In this document: piece by piece, positions 11,399 to 22,829 of the stretch | How the letters are laid out: every line of letters starts with the position of its first letter | How positions within the stretch are numbered: the first letter of the stretch is position 1 | Source of the DNA: Rhizopus arrhizus | Lineage: Eukaryota; Mucoromycota; Mucoromycetes; Mucorales; Rhizopodaceae | Direction: 5' to 3' | Assembly (NCBI GenBank): GCA_024220505.1 | Contig: JAKZZE010000026.1 | Location: forward strand, 434,001 to 498,000 | DNA: 64,000 nucleotides | Position numbers and translations under genes: made by a program | Notes under the pieces: model-generated | Told to the model about the DNA's origin: nothing | The model's input: the letters and a program-made list of their open reading frames with translations, nothing else | Databases searched by the model: none

Positions 11399-11405
11399 TA
11401 TAAAA
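11399..11405 (+). promoter_or_regulatory. TATA box of the C2/chitin-binding gene
   Basis: TATAAAA lies 56 nt before the ATG at 11461, with a CT-rich segment just ahead of the start codon. A second T/A-rich element (TTTATAAA) sits about 14 nt upstream. Core-promoter spacing and the strong codon bias of the gene both suggest high expression. Confidence 0.55.
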
Positions 11406-11460
11406 GACAAGAACAGAAGACTGTGAAAAAAAAACAAAAACCTTTTTCTTTCTGAAAATC

Positions 11461-12813
11461 ATGTACCAATCCGAAACCACTACTACCTATACTACCATTA
11501 CCACTTCTGACGGTGTTTCTTCCACAAACGTCTCATCCTCTACCACCAGTTCTCGCACTACTCTCTCTATTCATGTCGTCTCTGCCAGAAACTTGATTGC
11601 CGTCCAAAAGTTTGGTAAGCAAGACCCCTACCTTCAATTCACCTTGGACTTGAACCAAAAGGATTCCTTCCTCAAGACCTTTACTCAAAAGAACGCGGGT
11701 GATAACGCCAGCTGGGAGCAAACCTTCAAGGTCGACCTGAACGGTGAGTCCAATCTGTTTGTTGAAGTCATGAACGAAGAAAGCACGGTGGATGAAGCCA
11801 TCGGTTTTGCTGCGATTCCCATCAACCAAATCGTTCATTCCCACGGTGCCTACATGAACGGTCTCTTTGATGTCTATGATCTCAAGGGTCAATCGGCCGG
11901 TGTCTTGCATCTCCAACTCGCCGCCGAAGGTTTCCCCAACTCTCAACAACCCGATTTCTCTGGCGAACCCGTCCGTGGTCAATCCTTTGTGCATGAAGCT
12001 CATGCTGAACGTATGAAGGCCTCCAAGACCAAGTCGACTGGTATTGCTGTCGGTGGTGCTCTTCTCGGTGGTGCTCTCGCTGTCGGTGCTGGTTTCCTCG
12101 GTAAGAAACTTTATGATGATCACAAAGAAAAGGAAGAACAAGAACAACATGAAGAAGAAGAAAAGGCTCGTCTTCAAAAGGAAGAAGAAGAAAGACGTAG
12201 TCGCGAACAAGCTGAATTCGATGCTGAACGTCAACGTCTTGAAGAACAAAAGAAGGAATTTGAAAACCAAAAGAGAAGTAGTGAGGAAGATCACAAGAAG
12301 AAGGAGTGTGAACCCAAAAAGAAGGAATGTGAGCCCAAGAAGAAGGAGTGTGAACCCAAGAAGAAGGATTGCAAGCCCAAGAAGAAGGATTGCAAGCCCA
12401 AGAAGAAGTCTTGTAGTGATGACTCTGGCAGTGACTCTGGCAGTGGCTCTGGCAGTGACTCTGGCAGTGGCTCTGGCAGTGACTCTGGCTCTTCTGATTC
12501 TGATTCTGACTCTGGATCTGACAATGAAAAGCGCAAGAAGAAGGATTGCAAACCCAAAAAGAAGGATTGTAAGCCAAAGAAGAAGTCTTGTGACTCGGAT
12601 GATGAAAAACACAAGAAGAAGGATTGTAAGCCAAAGAAGAAGTCTTGCGATTCTGATGACGATCACAGCGGTAAGAATTGGAACCCTACTGGTACATATG
12701 CTGCTGGCGATCGCGTCAAGTACCACGGTAAGACTTATGTCTGTCTTCAAGGTCACACTTCCAACCCTACCTGGACTCCTGATGCCGCTCACTCTCTCTG
12801 GCAAACTGCTTAA
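11461..12813 (+). CDS. C2-domain protein with Lys-Lys-Cys repeats and C-terminal chitin-binding module
   Basis: Intronless 450-residue protein of unusual architecture. Residues 1-32 are Ser/Thr-rich. A C2 domain spans about 33-155 (LSIHVVSARNLIAVQKFGKQ at the start, DPYLQF, WEQTF), suggesting Ca2+/lipid membrane binding. A Gly/Ala-rich hydrophobic stretch (about 193-214, IAVGGALLGGALAVGAGFLG) could span or insert in a membrane. A Glu/Lys/Arg coiled coil occupies 220-275. Repeats of the type K-K-K-x-C-x-P run 279-318 and 358-396, separated by a Ser-Asp/Ser-Gly acidic block (319-355). The last 45 residues (405-450) fit a family 5/12 carbohydrate-binding module (NWNPTGTYAAGDRVKYHGKT, then TPDAAHSLW), usually chitin-binding. 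There is no classical signal peptide. Codon use is strongly biased and GC-richer than neighbours, as for an abundant protein. A role in linking vesicles or membrane to the chitin wall, or in septal/organelle structures, is inference only. Confidence 0.85.
   Translation: MYQSETTTTYTTITTSDGVSSTNVSSSTTSSRTTLSIHVVSARNLIAVQKFGKQDPYLQFTLDLNQKDSFLKTFTQKNAGDNASWEQTFKVDLNGESNLFVEVMNEESTVDEAIGFAAIPINQIVHSHGAYMNGLFDVYDLKGQSAGVLHLQLAAEGFPNSQQPDFSGEPVRGQSFVHEAHAERMKASKTKSTGIAVGGALLGGALAVGAGFLGKKLYDDHKEKEEQEQHEEEEKARLQKEEEERRSREQAEFDAERQRLEEQKKEFENQKRSSEEDHKKKECEPKKKECEPKKKECEPKKKDCKPKKKDCKPKKKSCSDDSGSDSGSGSGSDSGSGSGSDSGSSDSDSDSGSDNEKRKKKDCKPKKKDCKPKKKSCDSDDEKHKKKDCKPKKKSCDSDDDHSGKNWNPTGTYAAGDRVKYHGKTYVCLQGHTSNPTWTPDAAHSLWQTA
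12300..12660 (+). repeat. Coding tandem repeats (K-K-K-x-C-x-P and SGSD units)
   Basis: In-frame minisatellite within the C2/chitin-binding gene. Units of about 21 nt encode (K/E)CxPKKK heptads, first five or six copies at about 12300-12410 and again at about 12535-12650. Between them lie 12-nt units encoding SGSD or SGSG. Such repeats vary in number by slippage and may be polymorphic between strains. Confidence 0.8.
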
Positions 12814-13126
12814 ATAATCCCATTTTAACCTGTATACCTTCACACCTAAAAAAAAAAGAATCTAAACTGTAAAAAAATTCGTTTCAAAAAAAAATCATGA
12901 TGAATAAAAAGCTTGCTTTTGTGTATAAATTAAATTTGTTCTTTTTTTGTCTGTGATGAATACCGACTGCCATACATAACGTAGATGATTTATAAATAAA
13001 GCATCCAAAAGCGAAAAAGAAAATTATTTATACATCTTGCGTAGGATAACAAAGATGAGATTATTCAAGAATGATGTACATAATTTTTATTTTTTTTTTA
13101 GTGCGATAGAGCAGGTATAAAGAGAT
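12814..13126. other. Intergenic 3' region between convergent genes
   Basis: AT-rich spacer between the stop of the C2/chitin-binding gene and the LEU1 stop on the other strand. AATAAA-like poly-A signals are seen near 12902 and 12995. No gene is visible. Confidence 0.5.
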
Positions 13127-15376
13127 TTACCAATCAAGCTTTTGTTGCTGTTGACCACCACCAACTGTAATCTTGGTAGCCTTTCCTTTATAGCCTTTAC
13201 CATCCAACCATGGCCAGATCTGAGTCCGTTTCGATTCAAATTGATCAATCTTGTCCGCCTTTTGCATCGTCAATCCGATATCATCCAAACCATTCACCAA
13301 GCAATGCTTTCGGAATTCTTCCACTTCGAATTTAGCTTCCCCACCAGGAAAACGCACGACCTGATCGATCAGATCCACCTCGACCTCAGCGCCCTTTCGA
13401 GCCTCGGCAGCGATCGACTCGAGTTGATCTTGAGGGAGGACGATGGGAAGCATACCGTTCTTGAAACAGTTGTTGAAAAAGATATCTGCAAAGCTAGGAG
13501 CCAAGATGCACCGGATACCAAAGTCATTAAAGGCCCAGGGCGCATGCTCACGACTGCTACCACAGCCAAAGTTGGGACCGGTGCAGACCAAGATACGTGC
13601 CTGACGAAAGGGGGCTTGATTGAGTACAAACTTGGGATTTTCTTGACCGGTTTGAGGATCGAAACGAAGGGCGTAAAAGAGGGCGCTGCCGAGACCGGTA
13701 CGCTTGATGGTCTTGAGGAACTGTTTGGGAATGATCATGTCGGTATCTACGTTGGAGATATCCAGAGGGGCAGCGTATCCCTTGAGGGTGGTGAATTGAG
13801 GCATACCGGCGCTTGAGTTTGTAGAGGTGGATGGATTGTGAGGAGGACGAACGATGGGGCTGGTGTCTTCAGGGATCTCGGAGGCCTGAGCAGACCCATC
13901 GTATTCGGAAACGATCTCTTGAGGAACACTTGGGTTGGCAGCAACAGAGACCTCGGAGGCCTCCATATGACGCACGTCCGTCAAGTAGCCCTTGATGCCA
14001 GCAGCCGCGGCCATGGCTGGACTCAACAGGTGGGTACGGCCTCCGGCGCCTTGACGGCCTTCAAAGTTACGATTCGAGGTGGACGCACAACGCTCGCCGG
14101 GCTTGAGTTGATCGGGATTCATACCGAGACACATGGAGCAACCTGCCTCTCGCCAGTCAAACCCAGCCTCCTGAAAGATCTTGTCCAACCCTTCACGTTC
14201 TGCTTGTAACTTGACCAAGCCAGATCCGGGGACAACCATGGCATCCACCCAGTCTGCCACCCGTTTGCCCTTCACGATAGCAGCAGCAGCACGCAGATCC
14301 TCGATACGTGAGTTGGTACAGGATCCGATAAAGACCTTGTCTACCTTCACCCCTTCCAAGGGCGTGTTGGGAGCGATGCCGATGTAATCCAACGCACGCT
14401 GAACGGCCAGACGACGGTGAGGATCGGTGATGCGATCGAGATCGGGCGTCTTGCCAGTGATAGGAGCCACATCTTGAGGACTGGTACCCCAGGTGACGGT
14501 AGGGGCGATCTCGGCCGCGTCCACGTCCACGGTGAGATGATAGTGAGCGTCTGGATCGGATCGGAGCGACTTCCAGTAGGCCACCGCACGATCCCACGCC
14601 TCGCCCTTGGGCGCCAAGGGTTTATCACGCAGGTAGTCAAAGGTGATCTGATCGGGAGCGATCATGCCCGCACGCGCACCGGCCTCAATCGACATGTTAC
14701 AGATCGACATGCGAGATTCCATCGAGAGAGCCTCGATCGTCTCACCACAAAACTCAATCACACAGCCCGTGCCACCCGCGGTACCAATGACGCCAATCAC
14801 GTGAAGAGCCACGTCTTTGGATGTCACGCCCGCCGAGAGCTGGCCTTGGACACGGATACGCATGTTTTTTGATTTTTTCTGCAAGAGGGTTTGGGTCGCC
14901 AACACATGCTCCACCTCGGAGGTACCGATACCAAAGGCAAGGGCGCCAAAGGCACCATGGGTCGATGTGTGTGAGTCGCCACAGACCACGGTCGCTCCAG
15001 GCAGTGTGAAGCCTTGCTCGGGGCCGATGATATGCACAATCCCTTGGCGGCTGTCTTCCATACCGAAATAGGTCAAGCCAAAGGCCTCGATGTTTTGTTC
15101 CAGTGTCTCACACTGTGTTCTTGAATCGGCTTCCTTGATAAAAGTAGCAATGTTCTTAAAGTTCTTTCTCGAACTCGTCGGGATGTTGTGGTCTACGGTG
15201 GCCAAGGTACAGTCTGGACGACGGACGGGACGACCCGCATTACGAAGTCCTTCGAATGCTTGGGGACTGGTGACTTCGTGTACGAGGTGTCTGTCGATGT
15301 AGATTAAGCAAGTACCATCTTCTTGACGATCGATGACGTGATCATCCCAGACTTTATCGTAAAGGGTACGAGGCAT
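13127..15376 (-). CDS. LEU1: 3-isopropylmalate dehydratase (fused LeuC-LeuD)
   Basis: Second step of leucine biosynthesis: isomerises 2- to 3-isopropylmalate with a [4Fe-4S] cluster. A single 749-residue ORF, without introns, starts at ATG 15376 ([15 protein letters not shown]). Residues before this in the open frame are upstream sequence read through non-ATG codons. The N-terminal aconitase-like part has the substrate motif [33 protein letters not shown], and the cluster cysteines in [14 protein letters not shown] and [13 protein letters not shown] Ser/Pro linker leads to the LeuD swivel domain ([31 protein letters not shown]). Length is normal for fungal Leu1. The lack of introns and the GC-rich, biased codon use differ from most genes in the window. 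The pathway's first enzyme is encoded at 56.9-58.7 kb. Confidence 0.97.
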   Translation of the reverse strand: MPRTLYDKVWDDHVIDRQEDGTCLIYIDRHLVHEVTSPQAFEGLRNAGRPVRRPDCTLATVDHNIPTSSRKNFKNIATFIKEADSRTQCETLEQNIEAFGLTYFGMEDSRQGIVHIIGPEQGFTLPGATVVCGDSHTSTHGAFGALAFGIGTSEVEHVLATQTLLQKKSKNMRIRVQGQLSAGVTSKDVALHVIGVIGTAGGTGCVIEFCGETIEALSMESRMSICNMSIEAGARAGMIAPDQITFDYLRDKPLAPKGEAWDRAVAYWKSLRSDPDAHYHLTVDVDAAEIAPTVTWGTSPQDVAPITGKTPDLDRITDPHRRLAVQRALDYIGIAPNTPLEGVKVDKVFIGSCTNSRIEDLRAAAAIVKGKRVADWVDAMVVPGSGLVKLQAEREGLDKIFQEAGFDWREAGCSMCLGMNPDQLKPGERCASTSNRNFEGRQGAGGRTHLLSPAMAAAAGIKGYLTDVRHMEASEVSVAANPSVPQEIVSEYDGSAQASEIPEDTSPIVRPPHNPSTSTNSSAGMPQFTTLKGYAAPLDISNVDTDMIIPKQFLKTIKRTGLGSALFYALRFDPQTGQENPKFVLNQAPFRQARILVCTGPNFGCGSSREHAPWAFNDFGIRCILAPSFADIFFNNCFKNGMLPIVLPQDQLESIAAEARKGAEVEVDLIDQVVRFPGGEAKFEVEEFRKHCLVNGLDDIGLTMQKADKIDQFESKRTQIWPWLDGKGYKGKATKITVGGGQQQQKLDW

Positions 15377-17814
15377 GGTGTTTAATGTAAGAAGTGGGTG
15401 GGTAAAAGAAAAAGAGAGAGAAAAAAAAAAACGGTTCTCTGACGCATTGACTCGATCCATAAATGAATCTGATTGGTCGCTTTGGCTTCTGTGTCTTTCA
15501 GTACCGGTCTTTAGGATGCGTGACTCAGTAATATGCTCAGTCCTGATTCGCTCCGGTTCACATCCTTCACACGGAACTTTTTTCCGCATGAAATCCCTCC
15601 CCCCTCTCTCCTTTGCCCTGTTTTATAAAAAGAACAAGACAATTTGGTTAAACTCTTGTGAAGAAAGTCGTATTGAAAGGTTCATTTCAGAGAACAAGGC
15701 CATGTTCCTGATGGTTACTGAATCCGAAATGATATACTTTGATTTTAATCATCACAAGCTTCTTCTCTACAGATTGAATAATAATCCCTTATAATTTTTC
15801 CCTTTTTGGAAACACTTTCTTTTCATGCGTGAAAAGATTAGTCTAAAACAGTAGAAAGAAAATTACTTTTTTGATCATTTTACTTGTAAAAGAGGATTAG
15901 TTTGAAGCGTCAGATGTAGTCATCTACTTTTGATTTGTTTCTTGACCGCTTTATGGCCCACATAAAAAAAGTTGCATAAACAAAAGCAGGGATATATAAA
16001 TGTGCTACATGTTAGTCAGGGCTTGTTTTTTTTATTTTATTTTTTTATGGTTCGATATTGATTTGGATAAGATGACATCTTTATTTTTTCACAGCAAAAT
16101 AGAATGACTCTGATTTCAAGCAAGGATAATAAAGCGACAAGATGAATCAATAGAGTGCAGATTGACTTGAGCATGCAACCTTCCTATTGTAATTTATGTT
16201 TTTAGAAAAATCATTTGCTTGACAAAAGTGATGCTGGACTCCTTCATACTTTTAGCAAATGCTTTTGACTATTTGAAATCAGGTTCTATTGTTTCTTGTT
16301 GAATCCTCTTTTGAGTTTATAAAACGTCATTTGAACTCGAGATATAAACTTGTGAACAATGAAATAACATCATGAGATAAACAAAAGCAGACTAGGATTC
16401 ATTTCATCTTTTCAAATCTGTCATCTTTAGCTCAACACGAATTCAATCATCAAACTGGAATCGTACAAGGTCAACAAAACGCTCGGACCTTGCTTTCATT
16501 TTGATCTTTCAAGGCTATCCTCCTTTTCTTGTCAAAAATAAAGTCTATATCGTGTGAAGTTTATTAAACCATGAAGCTTTTTTGTTTTTCACTCAGCTTG
16601 TCAAGTGGCTTCTTTATAAAATCATAATTAACTCACAAAGCCTTTTTGATGCTATTCAAGGAAACTTTTTTAAAAAAAAAGAGCAGTGGCATGTAATGAA
16701 GTGACGCGTAAATAAAATCATGTTTATATTTTATTAAGCTTTTGTCCCTCCTTTTCCCCCCCCCCCTTTTTTTAGAAGAAAGGCATCATTCCCTTTCTAT
16801 TGAAAAAAAAAAAAAAGTTCCCATGATTAGCTTGTGATTTTATGTCTTTTAACATCTTATTGTGTATAGTTTATTCTTAGTTGTGTGGAATGTGAAACAT
16901 CAAATGTAAGTATAAATAATGAATTCACCTTCTTTTTAATTCTTTATTATCCAATGTACATGGCAACAAAACATATCGTATTGAATCTTCTTAGTCGCGG
17001 TAAAAGCTATTGTCTTGTTCATAAAAGATATTTTGAAACAAGTTGGTGTCCGGATTGTAGTCGATCAAGTTGTAAGCATCTGTTATTCATAGACTTTCTA
17101 TTGACTTGGTTTTATAGATTATTAAAATAAGAAAAAGCAAGGAGAGTGAGGAAAAAATAAAATAGAATAAAAAAAAGTATCATCACTTGTTAGCCTCATT
17201 CATTATTTAGCTTGTATTAAACAATAAAGAATCTTTCTTGACACACAAAAAAAATAACACTGTAATTAAAAGAACTATTTCAACAATAGAGACTTGAAGG
17301 TACACAAAAAAACGCACTGTTTGCTTTTTTGTACAACGATCCGATGAAATAAATGGAGAAGAGCATAGACAACCTTTTCTTTTTTTTGGTCGAGTGAAAT
17401 AAAGGGAGTTTATATCAACTTTTATAGTTGATTACACAACACTCTTTTCTGTTTTGTATTTCTTGTCATCCAACAGTTATCAGATTATGAGTGGATCTTT
17501 TAGGAAAGACGACGCGTTAGTGACACTGCAAAAAAAAAAGTTTAGATTAAATTACACAATCTTATTATTCAATATCCTGTCGAATTCCTTGGCAAAGTTT
17601 TAATTTCTATAAACACAAGCAACGAATTCTTTATGACCAAAACAGATTATCTTGCCTACTTTTTTCTATCGTGTCCAAGAAGGGATATTTTAATTTTAAA
17701 ATAATTCAATTTTAAAATAATTCAATTTAAATTTGATGTCGGTCACTCAGAGTGAAACTAACAAATTGGATGAAAACGTGTTTTTTTTTTGTGCCATGTT
17801 TATAGAATTTATAG

Positions 17815-17849
<35 letters not shown>

Positions 17850-19033
17850 AAGGATGGGGGTTGGAGTCTATCTTGTTGAGTAGGTAATTTTTGTATATAA
17901 AACCAAATGATTTTGCTTTGGCTTATCATTTCCAAAAGTTTAAACCTATTTTCATATTTTATTTCAAATAGAATACACTTGTTTTTATAAAAAGGATGTC
18001 TGTGAATGTTTTAAATAAGCCACGGGTACAAAATTTAAAAGATCGCAACAAGATGATGATAATGTGTCCCTCACAGTGAAACCATGACGACTTAAAAAAA
18101 AAAAAGAAGCTGTCAGTATTTCTGTAAAATAAAATAAAATTTAGCCTGATTCCGTACAAAAAAGAAAAGGTTGGCTTTGATCAAACTGCGCATTCTTGGA
18201 TAAAGAACTTGTGTTCAGAAAGTGGTTTTTTTTAGTAAATTTAAGCCAAATCCGATGGACGCGTATTGTGTTTTCCAAAGGTGTTATCAAAAGACGATAT
18301 GAGTCACTCGTTTTCTTGTACAAGGAAATCAAGCAAGTCACCCTTCTTTATTCAAATGCTCCCAATGTTGTATAAGCAGAAGGGACATGATGATTTTCTT
18401 TATAGACGACATCATTTAAAACATAAAATCAGAAGCCACTCTAGATTTTTATTGCTGCTCTGCACCTACTACTTCCTATTCAACTTTTTTACTGCGCTGA
18501 CAAAACTGGATTCAACATGTCCTCTTTATATGCCTTACAGTGACCATTTCAATTTTCTTTAACCAGAGACAGTTGTCAATAAAGTATCCCGAGGCTAGAC
18601 GTTGTAACTCAGATCTTCTTTGCCCCTGTCTCACGCAAAAAAAAAAAAATGTTTTGATCACATATCAATATCTGGGAACTCTAAAGAGAAAAAAAAAAAA
18701 AAAAAAAAGACGAATTCGTCTTGTTCTCCTTAATTTTTATTGCGAAATAATATTCTCTCTCTCTCTTTTTTTTTATATTAAATCTTTTTATTCATTTCTC
18801 TTTTTTTTTTTTAATATTTTTTCTTTACAAAAGCTACATTTTTGGGTCACAAAAAGATTATTTCAAACACAACACTTTCTATTTTTAAATCTCTAAGCTC
18901 TCTCACTCACTTTCTCTATTTAATTCTTTTTCTTTTCTTTTTTTTTTTTTCTTAAGAAAAAGGCAAAAAAAAAATGAGTGAAGAAAGTGGTAAAGAGGAA
19001 TAACCAAAAAATAAAAATAAAAATTAAAATTCT
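15377..19033. other. Gene-poor AT-rich region, 3.7 kb
   Basis: No confident gene. Its content is poly-A/T runs (33 A at 17815-17847; T and A runs near 18680-18960), CT-rich microsatellites near 18750-18770, and upstream sequence of LEU1. A short open frame at about 16885-17130 encodes a Cys/His-rich stretch (YCLVHKRYFETSWCPDCSRS), but it has no convincing 5' exon. A nine-codon ATG frame at 18974-19003 lies ahead of the membrane-protein gene. No tRNA or snRNA was recognised. Confidence 0.45.
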
Positions 19034-20249
19034 ATGATAGATTTTGATAGTTTAGTTGAATCATGTTCTAAAGAGAATAATGGTGTATCATCATGTTTAC
19101 CAATACCAACTGATGTATGGATAAATGGAACAAGTCATTATTTTATATGGAAATACAAGTAAGACCAAACCATCCCCCCCTCTCTCTCTCTCCCCCCTTT
19201 CTTCTCTCTCTTGCTCCTTTTCTTTACTAAAAATCAAAAAAACAAACCCTTTTTTTTTTTAAATAGTAACCCATTTTATGTTACTTCAGTATGTGTCCAT
19301 GATATTATAAAAAGAAAACTAAAAAGAGATGAATAGAGTCATTTGGATCTTTATTTATATTATATCATCAATTATGCCTATGTGAACGTGAAAACCTTTA
19401 ACAATCTGACAACGAGCACAGGAGGTATCAATGTCACTGTGGATAACTCTTGGTTTTTAGATTCAAGTACGACCGATCAAAATTTGACAATGTATGGATT
19501 CTATTTACCTTCGACAGCGAATGTGACCGTAGAACTATCGGATCCAAACAGCCAATATCCTAGACCTTTCAATTTCACAGTGACCCGTAAAGTATTTTGA
19601 TGTAAAGAAGACGAATTAATCATTTTGAATAGAAAATGCATCTGAAAATAGAAACAAGACAGCAACAGCCACTAATTCAACGAGTACAACCAACAGTACA
19701 GATCATGATCATTCGAATCATCTTGATTCTCAAGCTCTCAATCAAGATCGATTGCCAGGATGGGCTATTGCAGTGATCGTGATCGCGGTGATTGCGTTGA
19801 TCTGTGGTGCAGCAGCACTTGCTTGGATCACAGTGATTTCACGTAGAAACAAAAAGAATAATAAACTCATACCCATTATTGCTGGATCCAATGATGACAA
19901 CAACCAAAGCACACATCCAACCGTTCAACAGCCACCTACCTCACCCAATCACGAAAAGGCTCTGCTAGAGACCACCTCCATGAATTCCTCTCAAGCGCCC
20001 ATCTTGGCCTATCGCTCGACCGAGAGTATAAAAGGATCCAATCGTTTGGATTCATTTAGTAAATCAATGTCACTGGATGAAGAAGAAGAAGAGATGAGAA
20101 GAAGAAGGTTAGGTGAAGCTTTGCTGCAGAGACAGTTGGAAGAAGATGGTACTTCTGTGAAACATGCGGGTCGGTTCACTCATGTTAAAAGTTTGGCAGA
20201 CATTCAAAAAAGTGCGATTGTTGAACATCCATCATCATCTAATCAATAA
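19034..20249 (+). CDS. Single-pass membrane protein, fungal family of unknown function
   Basis: Predicted type I plasma-membrane protein. Four exons splice in frame; an early donor ACC C|GTAAAG removes the apparent stop after 19560. The N-terminal ectodomain has paired Cys (SCSKENN, SCLPIPTDVW), the segments INGTSHYFIW, NNPFYVTSSHLDLYLYYI, VTVDNSWF and NSQYPRPFNFTV, and many N-glycosylation sites (NGT, NLT, NVT, NFT, NST). A Ser/Thr/Asn-rich stalk leads to one transmembrane helix (WAIAVIVIAVIALICGAAAL) and a basic stop-transfer RRNKKNNK. The cytoplasmic tail of about 130 residues is Ser-rich with an acidic EEEEE stretch. I see no signal peptide at this ATG, so a first exon may lie upstream. 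A sensor or wall-stress role is only inference from architecture. Confidence 0.7.
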
Positions 20250-20315
20250 CAAATGTATACACTATTCTATAATTCATAATAAAATACATCTTTTTAAAGA
20301 AGTCCCCTTATTTTA

Positions 20316-20693
20316 TTATTCCATATTCGTTTCAGCCAAAGGACTTTCTTTTACAGGACAAGGTGGATGAGATACTGGATTTGAATGAGGAATACTTTCA
20401 GGTGAAGGATGCTCTGAACCGATTGCGGTCGATGTCTCTTTACCAGCTCGAGTTAATTCATAATCACCAGAATCAAAATATTTACGTTCCTGCAAATATC
20501 AATAGACATCATCCACCGATATTCTTTACCTTGAATTTATGACTTAAAAGATCTTTACGATCAGGTAATTTGCCATACATTCTAATCAACCTTCTTTCAT
20601 CTTCATTCAAGTTCTAATAAAGGATAAGCATATAGAATATCCATACATCATCATTACATTCATATCCATTTTATTTCTTTGAGCTGGGGACAT
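20316..20693 (-). CDS. IGO1: Endosulfine / ARPP-19 family PP2A inhibitor (Igo-like)
   Basis: Small regulator that inhibits PP2A-B55 after phosphorylation by the Greatwall/Rim15 kinase, linking nutrient state to quiescence or mitosis. Three exons: 20693-20658, a middle exon beginning NLNEDERRLIRMYGKLPDRK, and a last exon ending at stop 20316. The 97-residue product contains the family signature KYFDSGDYEL; the phospho-acceptor Ser is residue 47 of this model. The segment RMYGKLPDRKDLLSHKFKER matches the conserved helix before it. The C-terminal part is Ser/Pro-rich and variable, as in other fungi. The gene converges on the membrane-protein gene with about 66 nt between stops. Confidence 0.88.
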
Positions 20694-21777
20694 TGCTATT
20701 TTTAAAAAGTAAAAAAGAAAGAGAGAAAAGAAGAGATAGTCCTTTTCATGTTTATAAAATATTTCATTGGCCCTTTTTTTATCGAGAAAAAGTTAAACTT
20801 TATTTTATGTATGGTTGTCATGATGGATGAGAAAAAAAAAAATATATAAATTTATGAAAGAACCAATCATCAAACAAATAATAAAAAAAAAAGATGTCAT
20901 GATGATACTATCGAGTTCCTGTGCTATTTGAGAATACATAAAGGGGGGAGAAAATCCTGGATAGCTTATCAGCTGAGTCTTTCTTTTTTGTTGAGTAAAG
21001 ACGGGTGCTCTTTACATTATTTTTGTTGGTGTAACCTTAGACATGCATAAAGACAAACCCGTTTCTTGTATCAGATTGATTAGGGTTGACTATAAAACCG
21101 AATTGTTTTTCATTTCACTCTGTCTGATAACAAAATTCTAGACTTTTTATAAACTCAACCAGCTACCTCACACTGGGAGGCTTCTCTCTCCCTTTCATAA
21201 GTCACTGTCTCTTTATGTTCCTGTGAAGCACTGTTCAAGAAAAATAGTCTATCTTGAAAGAAACTTGTTCTCTCACTGAGTTTGTCAAGATAGGATTATT
21301 GTGATATAATCCTAAAGAGAATCGATAGATCCTTTAGGGTCCACAAAGAAAAAAAAGGGTTACCAGGTGTATAGGATCGAGTTATAATCCTATTTTTCAT
21401 TTGATCAGGTCTACCTAAAACAATTGGCTCCATGGTTTATACAATCTTGTATTAAAAGAATCACTGATAAATTCAAAAACATCTTACAATCAAGCATTCA
21501 CTACTGCTTCTTTATTAAAAAATTTGATTCGTCATCATCCTTGTGCTTTAAATTCATAAAATACCCACCTTTACCTCTCCCTTATAAACACCGATTTACA
21601 CAAAAACTATCCGACACTTTTGCCATCACCTTTGAACTTTTTTTTAAAAAACTACAATAAACAAAAATGATAGAGTAAAAAGGATAGCATTCGAATCCCA
21701 TTTTGTTCTAAAAAGTGACTTTTTTCCTTTTTTTTTTTTTAATAAAAAAAAAACCCAACTCTTTGATAGATCTTGCA
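20694..21777. other. Intergenic, divergent promoter region
   Basis: Sequence between the endosulfine gene (-) and the basic protein gene (+). No supported ORF: the frame at 21424 starts at TTG. An imperfect repeated element TAGGATTATTGTGATATAAT / TAGGATCGAGTTATAATCCT occurs around 21290-21400 and includes a short dyad; its meaning is unknown. A T-run and an A-run (21728-21752) lie just ahead of the next ATG. Confidence 0.4.
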
Positions 21778-22538
21778 ATGACCATCCAAGTACGTTCAAA
21801 ACGTAGGATCCTACCAAAACGATCCGTGGTTGATGTTGACTTTATTTCACCCACTACACACAATCTTCAAGATCTCTTACTGAATTCAATACCTTCCAAA
21901 AAGGACTATTCAGTCATCAACCAACTTTTTGGAGGAGAAGAAAAGACAAAAGGGCTACCACAGGTTGTGGTGGGTAGACCAGAACGTCGAGAAAAAGAGG
22001 ATGCGTTGAAATCATTCTTTAATCAACATTCGATTATACCCCTTGGTGAGAGCACCTCGTCTGAGACCGAAAGCAGCAAGAAGCAAGACAAAAGAGACGT
22101 CAGGCACGGTGAGCTATCAACCAAAGACTCGACAAAGGAGCCTGAAAGTCAAACGAGGACGGTCTGTGACAAGAGGCGGGTGGAAAGAAAACAGAGTACG
22201 AGTCTGGAACCGGTGATTGTGATTGAGCAGGGTGCAAGGAAAAGGTCACGTGATAAGAAAAAGGAGTCCTTCATGGTCCCACCCAGCAAGCTACCGAAGC
22301 GACCTCGGATACATCACACCATAAAAATTCTCAAAGAATCAAATGCACTCGACTGGGTAGTGGATGGTAAAGATCAAGACCCACGTAAATCAGATGTTGG
22401 CCACGTCCGAAAGAGACAGTTACAGGCTCGTTTAGGTCGTTCGCTGATCCATCAAAAAAAGAGTCGCCATCAAGGGATTTGGCTGATGAAACAGTAGCCA
22501 GTGAAAATACAGTATTGGCTATGAGCCATAGTCTGTGA
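21778..22538 (+). CDS. Basic, probably nuclear protein of unknown function
   Basis: ATG 21778 opens a frame of Lys/Arg-rich sequence (QVRSKRRILPKRSVVDVDF at the start). An intron at 22367-22425 (GTAAAG...ACAG, 59 nt) is preferred because the spliced frame continues with a balanced sequence (FADPSKKESPSRDLADETVA) to TGA at 22536-22538. The unspliced frame ends at 22497 with an Arg/Lys/Gln-rich tail. The protein is about 235 residues with several bipartite nuclear-localisation-like clusters (KRRVERKQ, RKRSRDKKK, KLPKRPRIHH) and no recognised domain. The composition suggests a nuclear or nucleolar protein, but no function is assigned. Confidence 0.55.
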
Positions 22539-22829
22539 GCCAATGAAATTCAAAAGGCTTGGGTTTCAATAAAATAAGAAAAAAAAATTTTTTTAATCTT
22601 TTCTTTTTTTTTTTTTTCCTTTAGAGATTTTTTAATTAATTTTCATACAACACACACCTTTACCTTTTTTTTTATTATTCTTTTGATTCTTCTTTCCCTC
22701 ATTTTGTTCTCCTTTGACTTCATCAAAATGATTGCCTTTTAAATTTTTTTTTCCATCGCCCTTTTTTTTTTTTTTGTTAAAATCTCAATCTATTTGTTAA
22801 ATCTTGTTAATTTGTTATATTTGTTAAAT
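22539..22829. other. Pyrimidine-rich leader/promoter of the bZIP gene
   Basis: Long T- and CT-rich tracts, with repeated TTTGTTAAAT-type motifs at about 22775-22830. Mucoralean promoters often have such tracts, so no specific operator is claimed. Confidence 0.4.

Noticed and set aside
11533..12843. 436-codon minus-strand open frame opposite the C2/chitin-binding gene, and other long shadow frames there
   Set aside because: It is antisense to a clear domain-bearing gene, its composition mirrors the repeats, and its start is not supported. Codon bias of the sense gene creates the open antisense frames.
13142..15302. Several plus-strand frames of 60-224 codons across LEU1
   Set aside because: They are shadows of the GC-rich LEU1 coding strand without any domain.
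16885..17130. Cys/His-rich frame, possible small zinc-binding protein
   Set aside because: No ATG before the first Cys pair, no credible upstream exon, and the end is random-looking hydrophobic sequence.
21690..21705. ATTCGAATCCC, resembling a tRNA B box
   Set aside because: No A box, no cloverleaf pairing and no acceptor stem around it.
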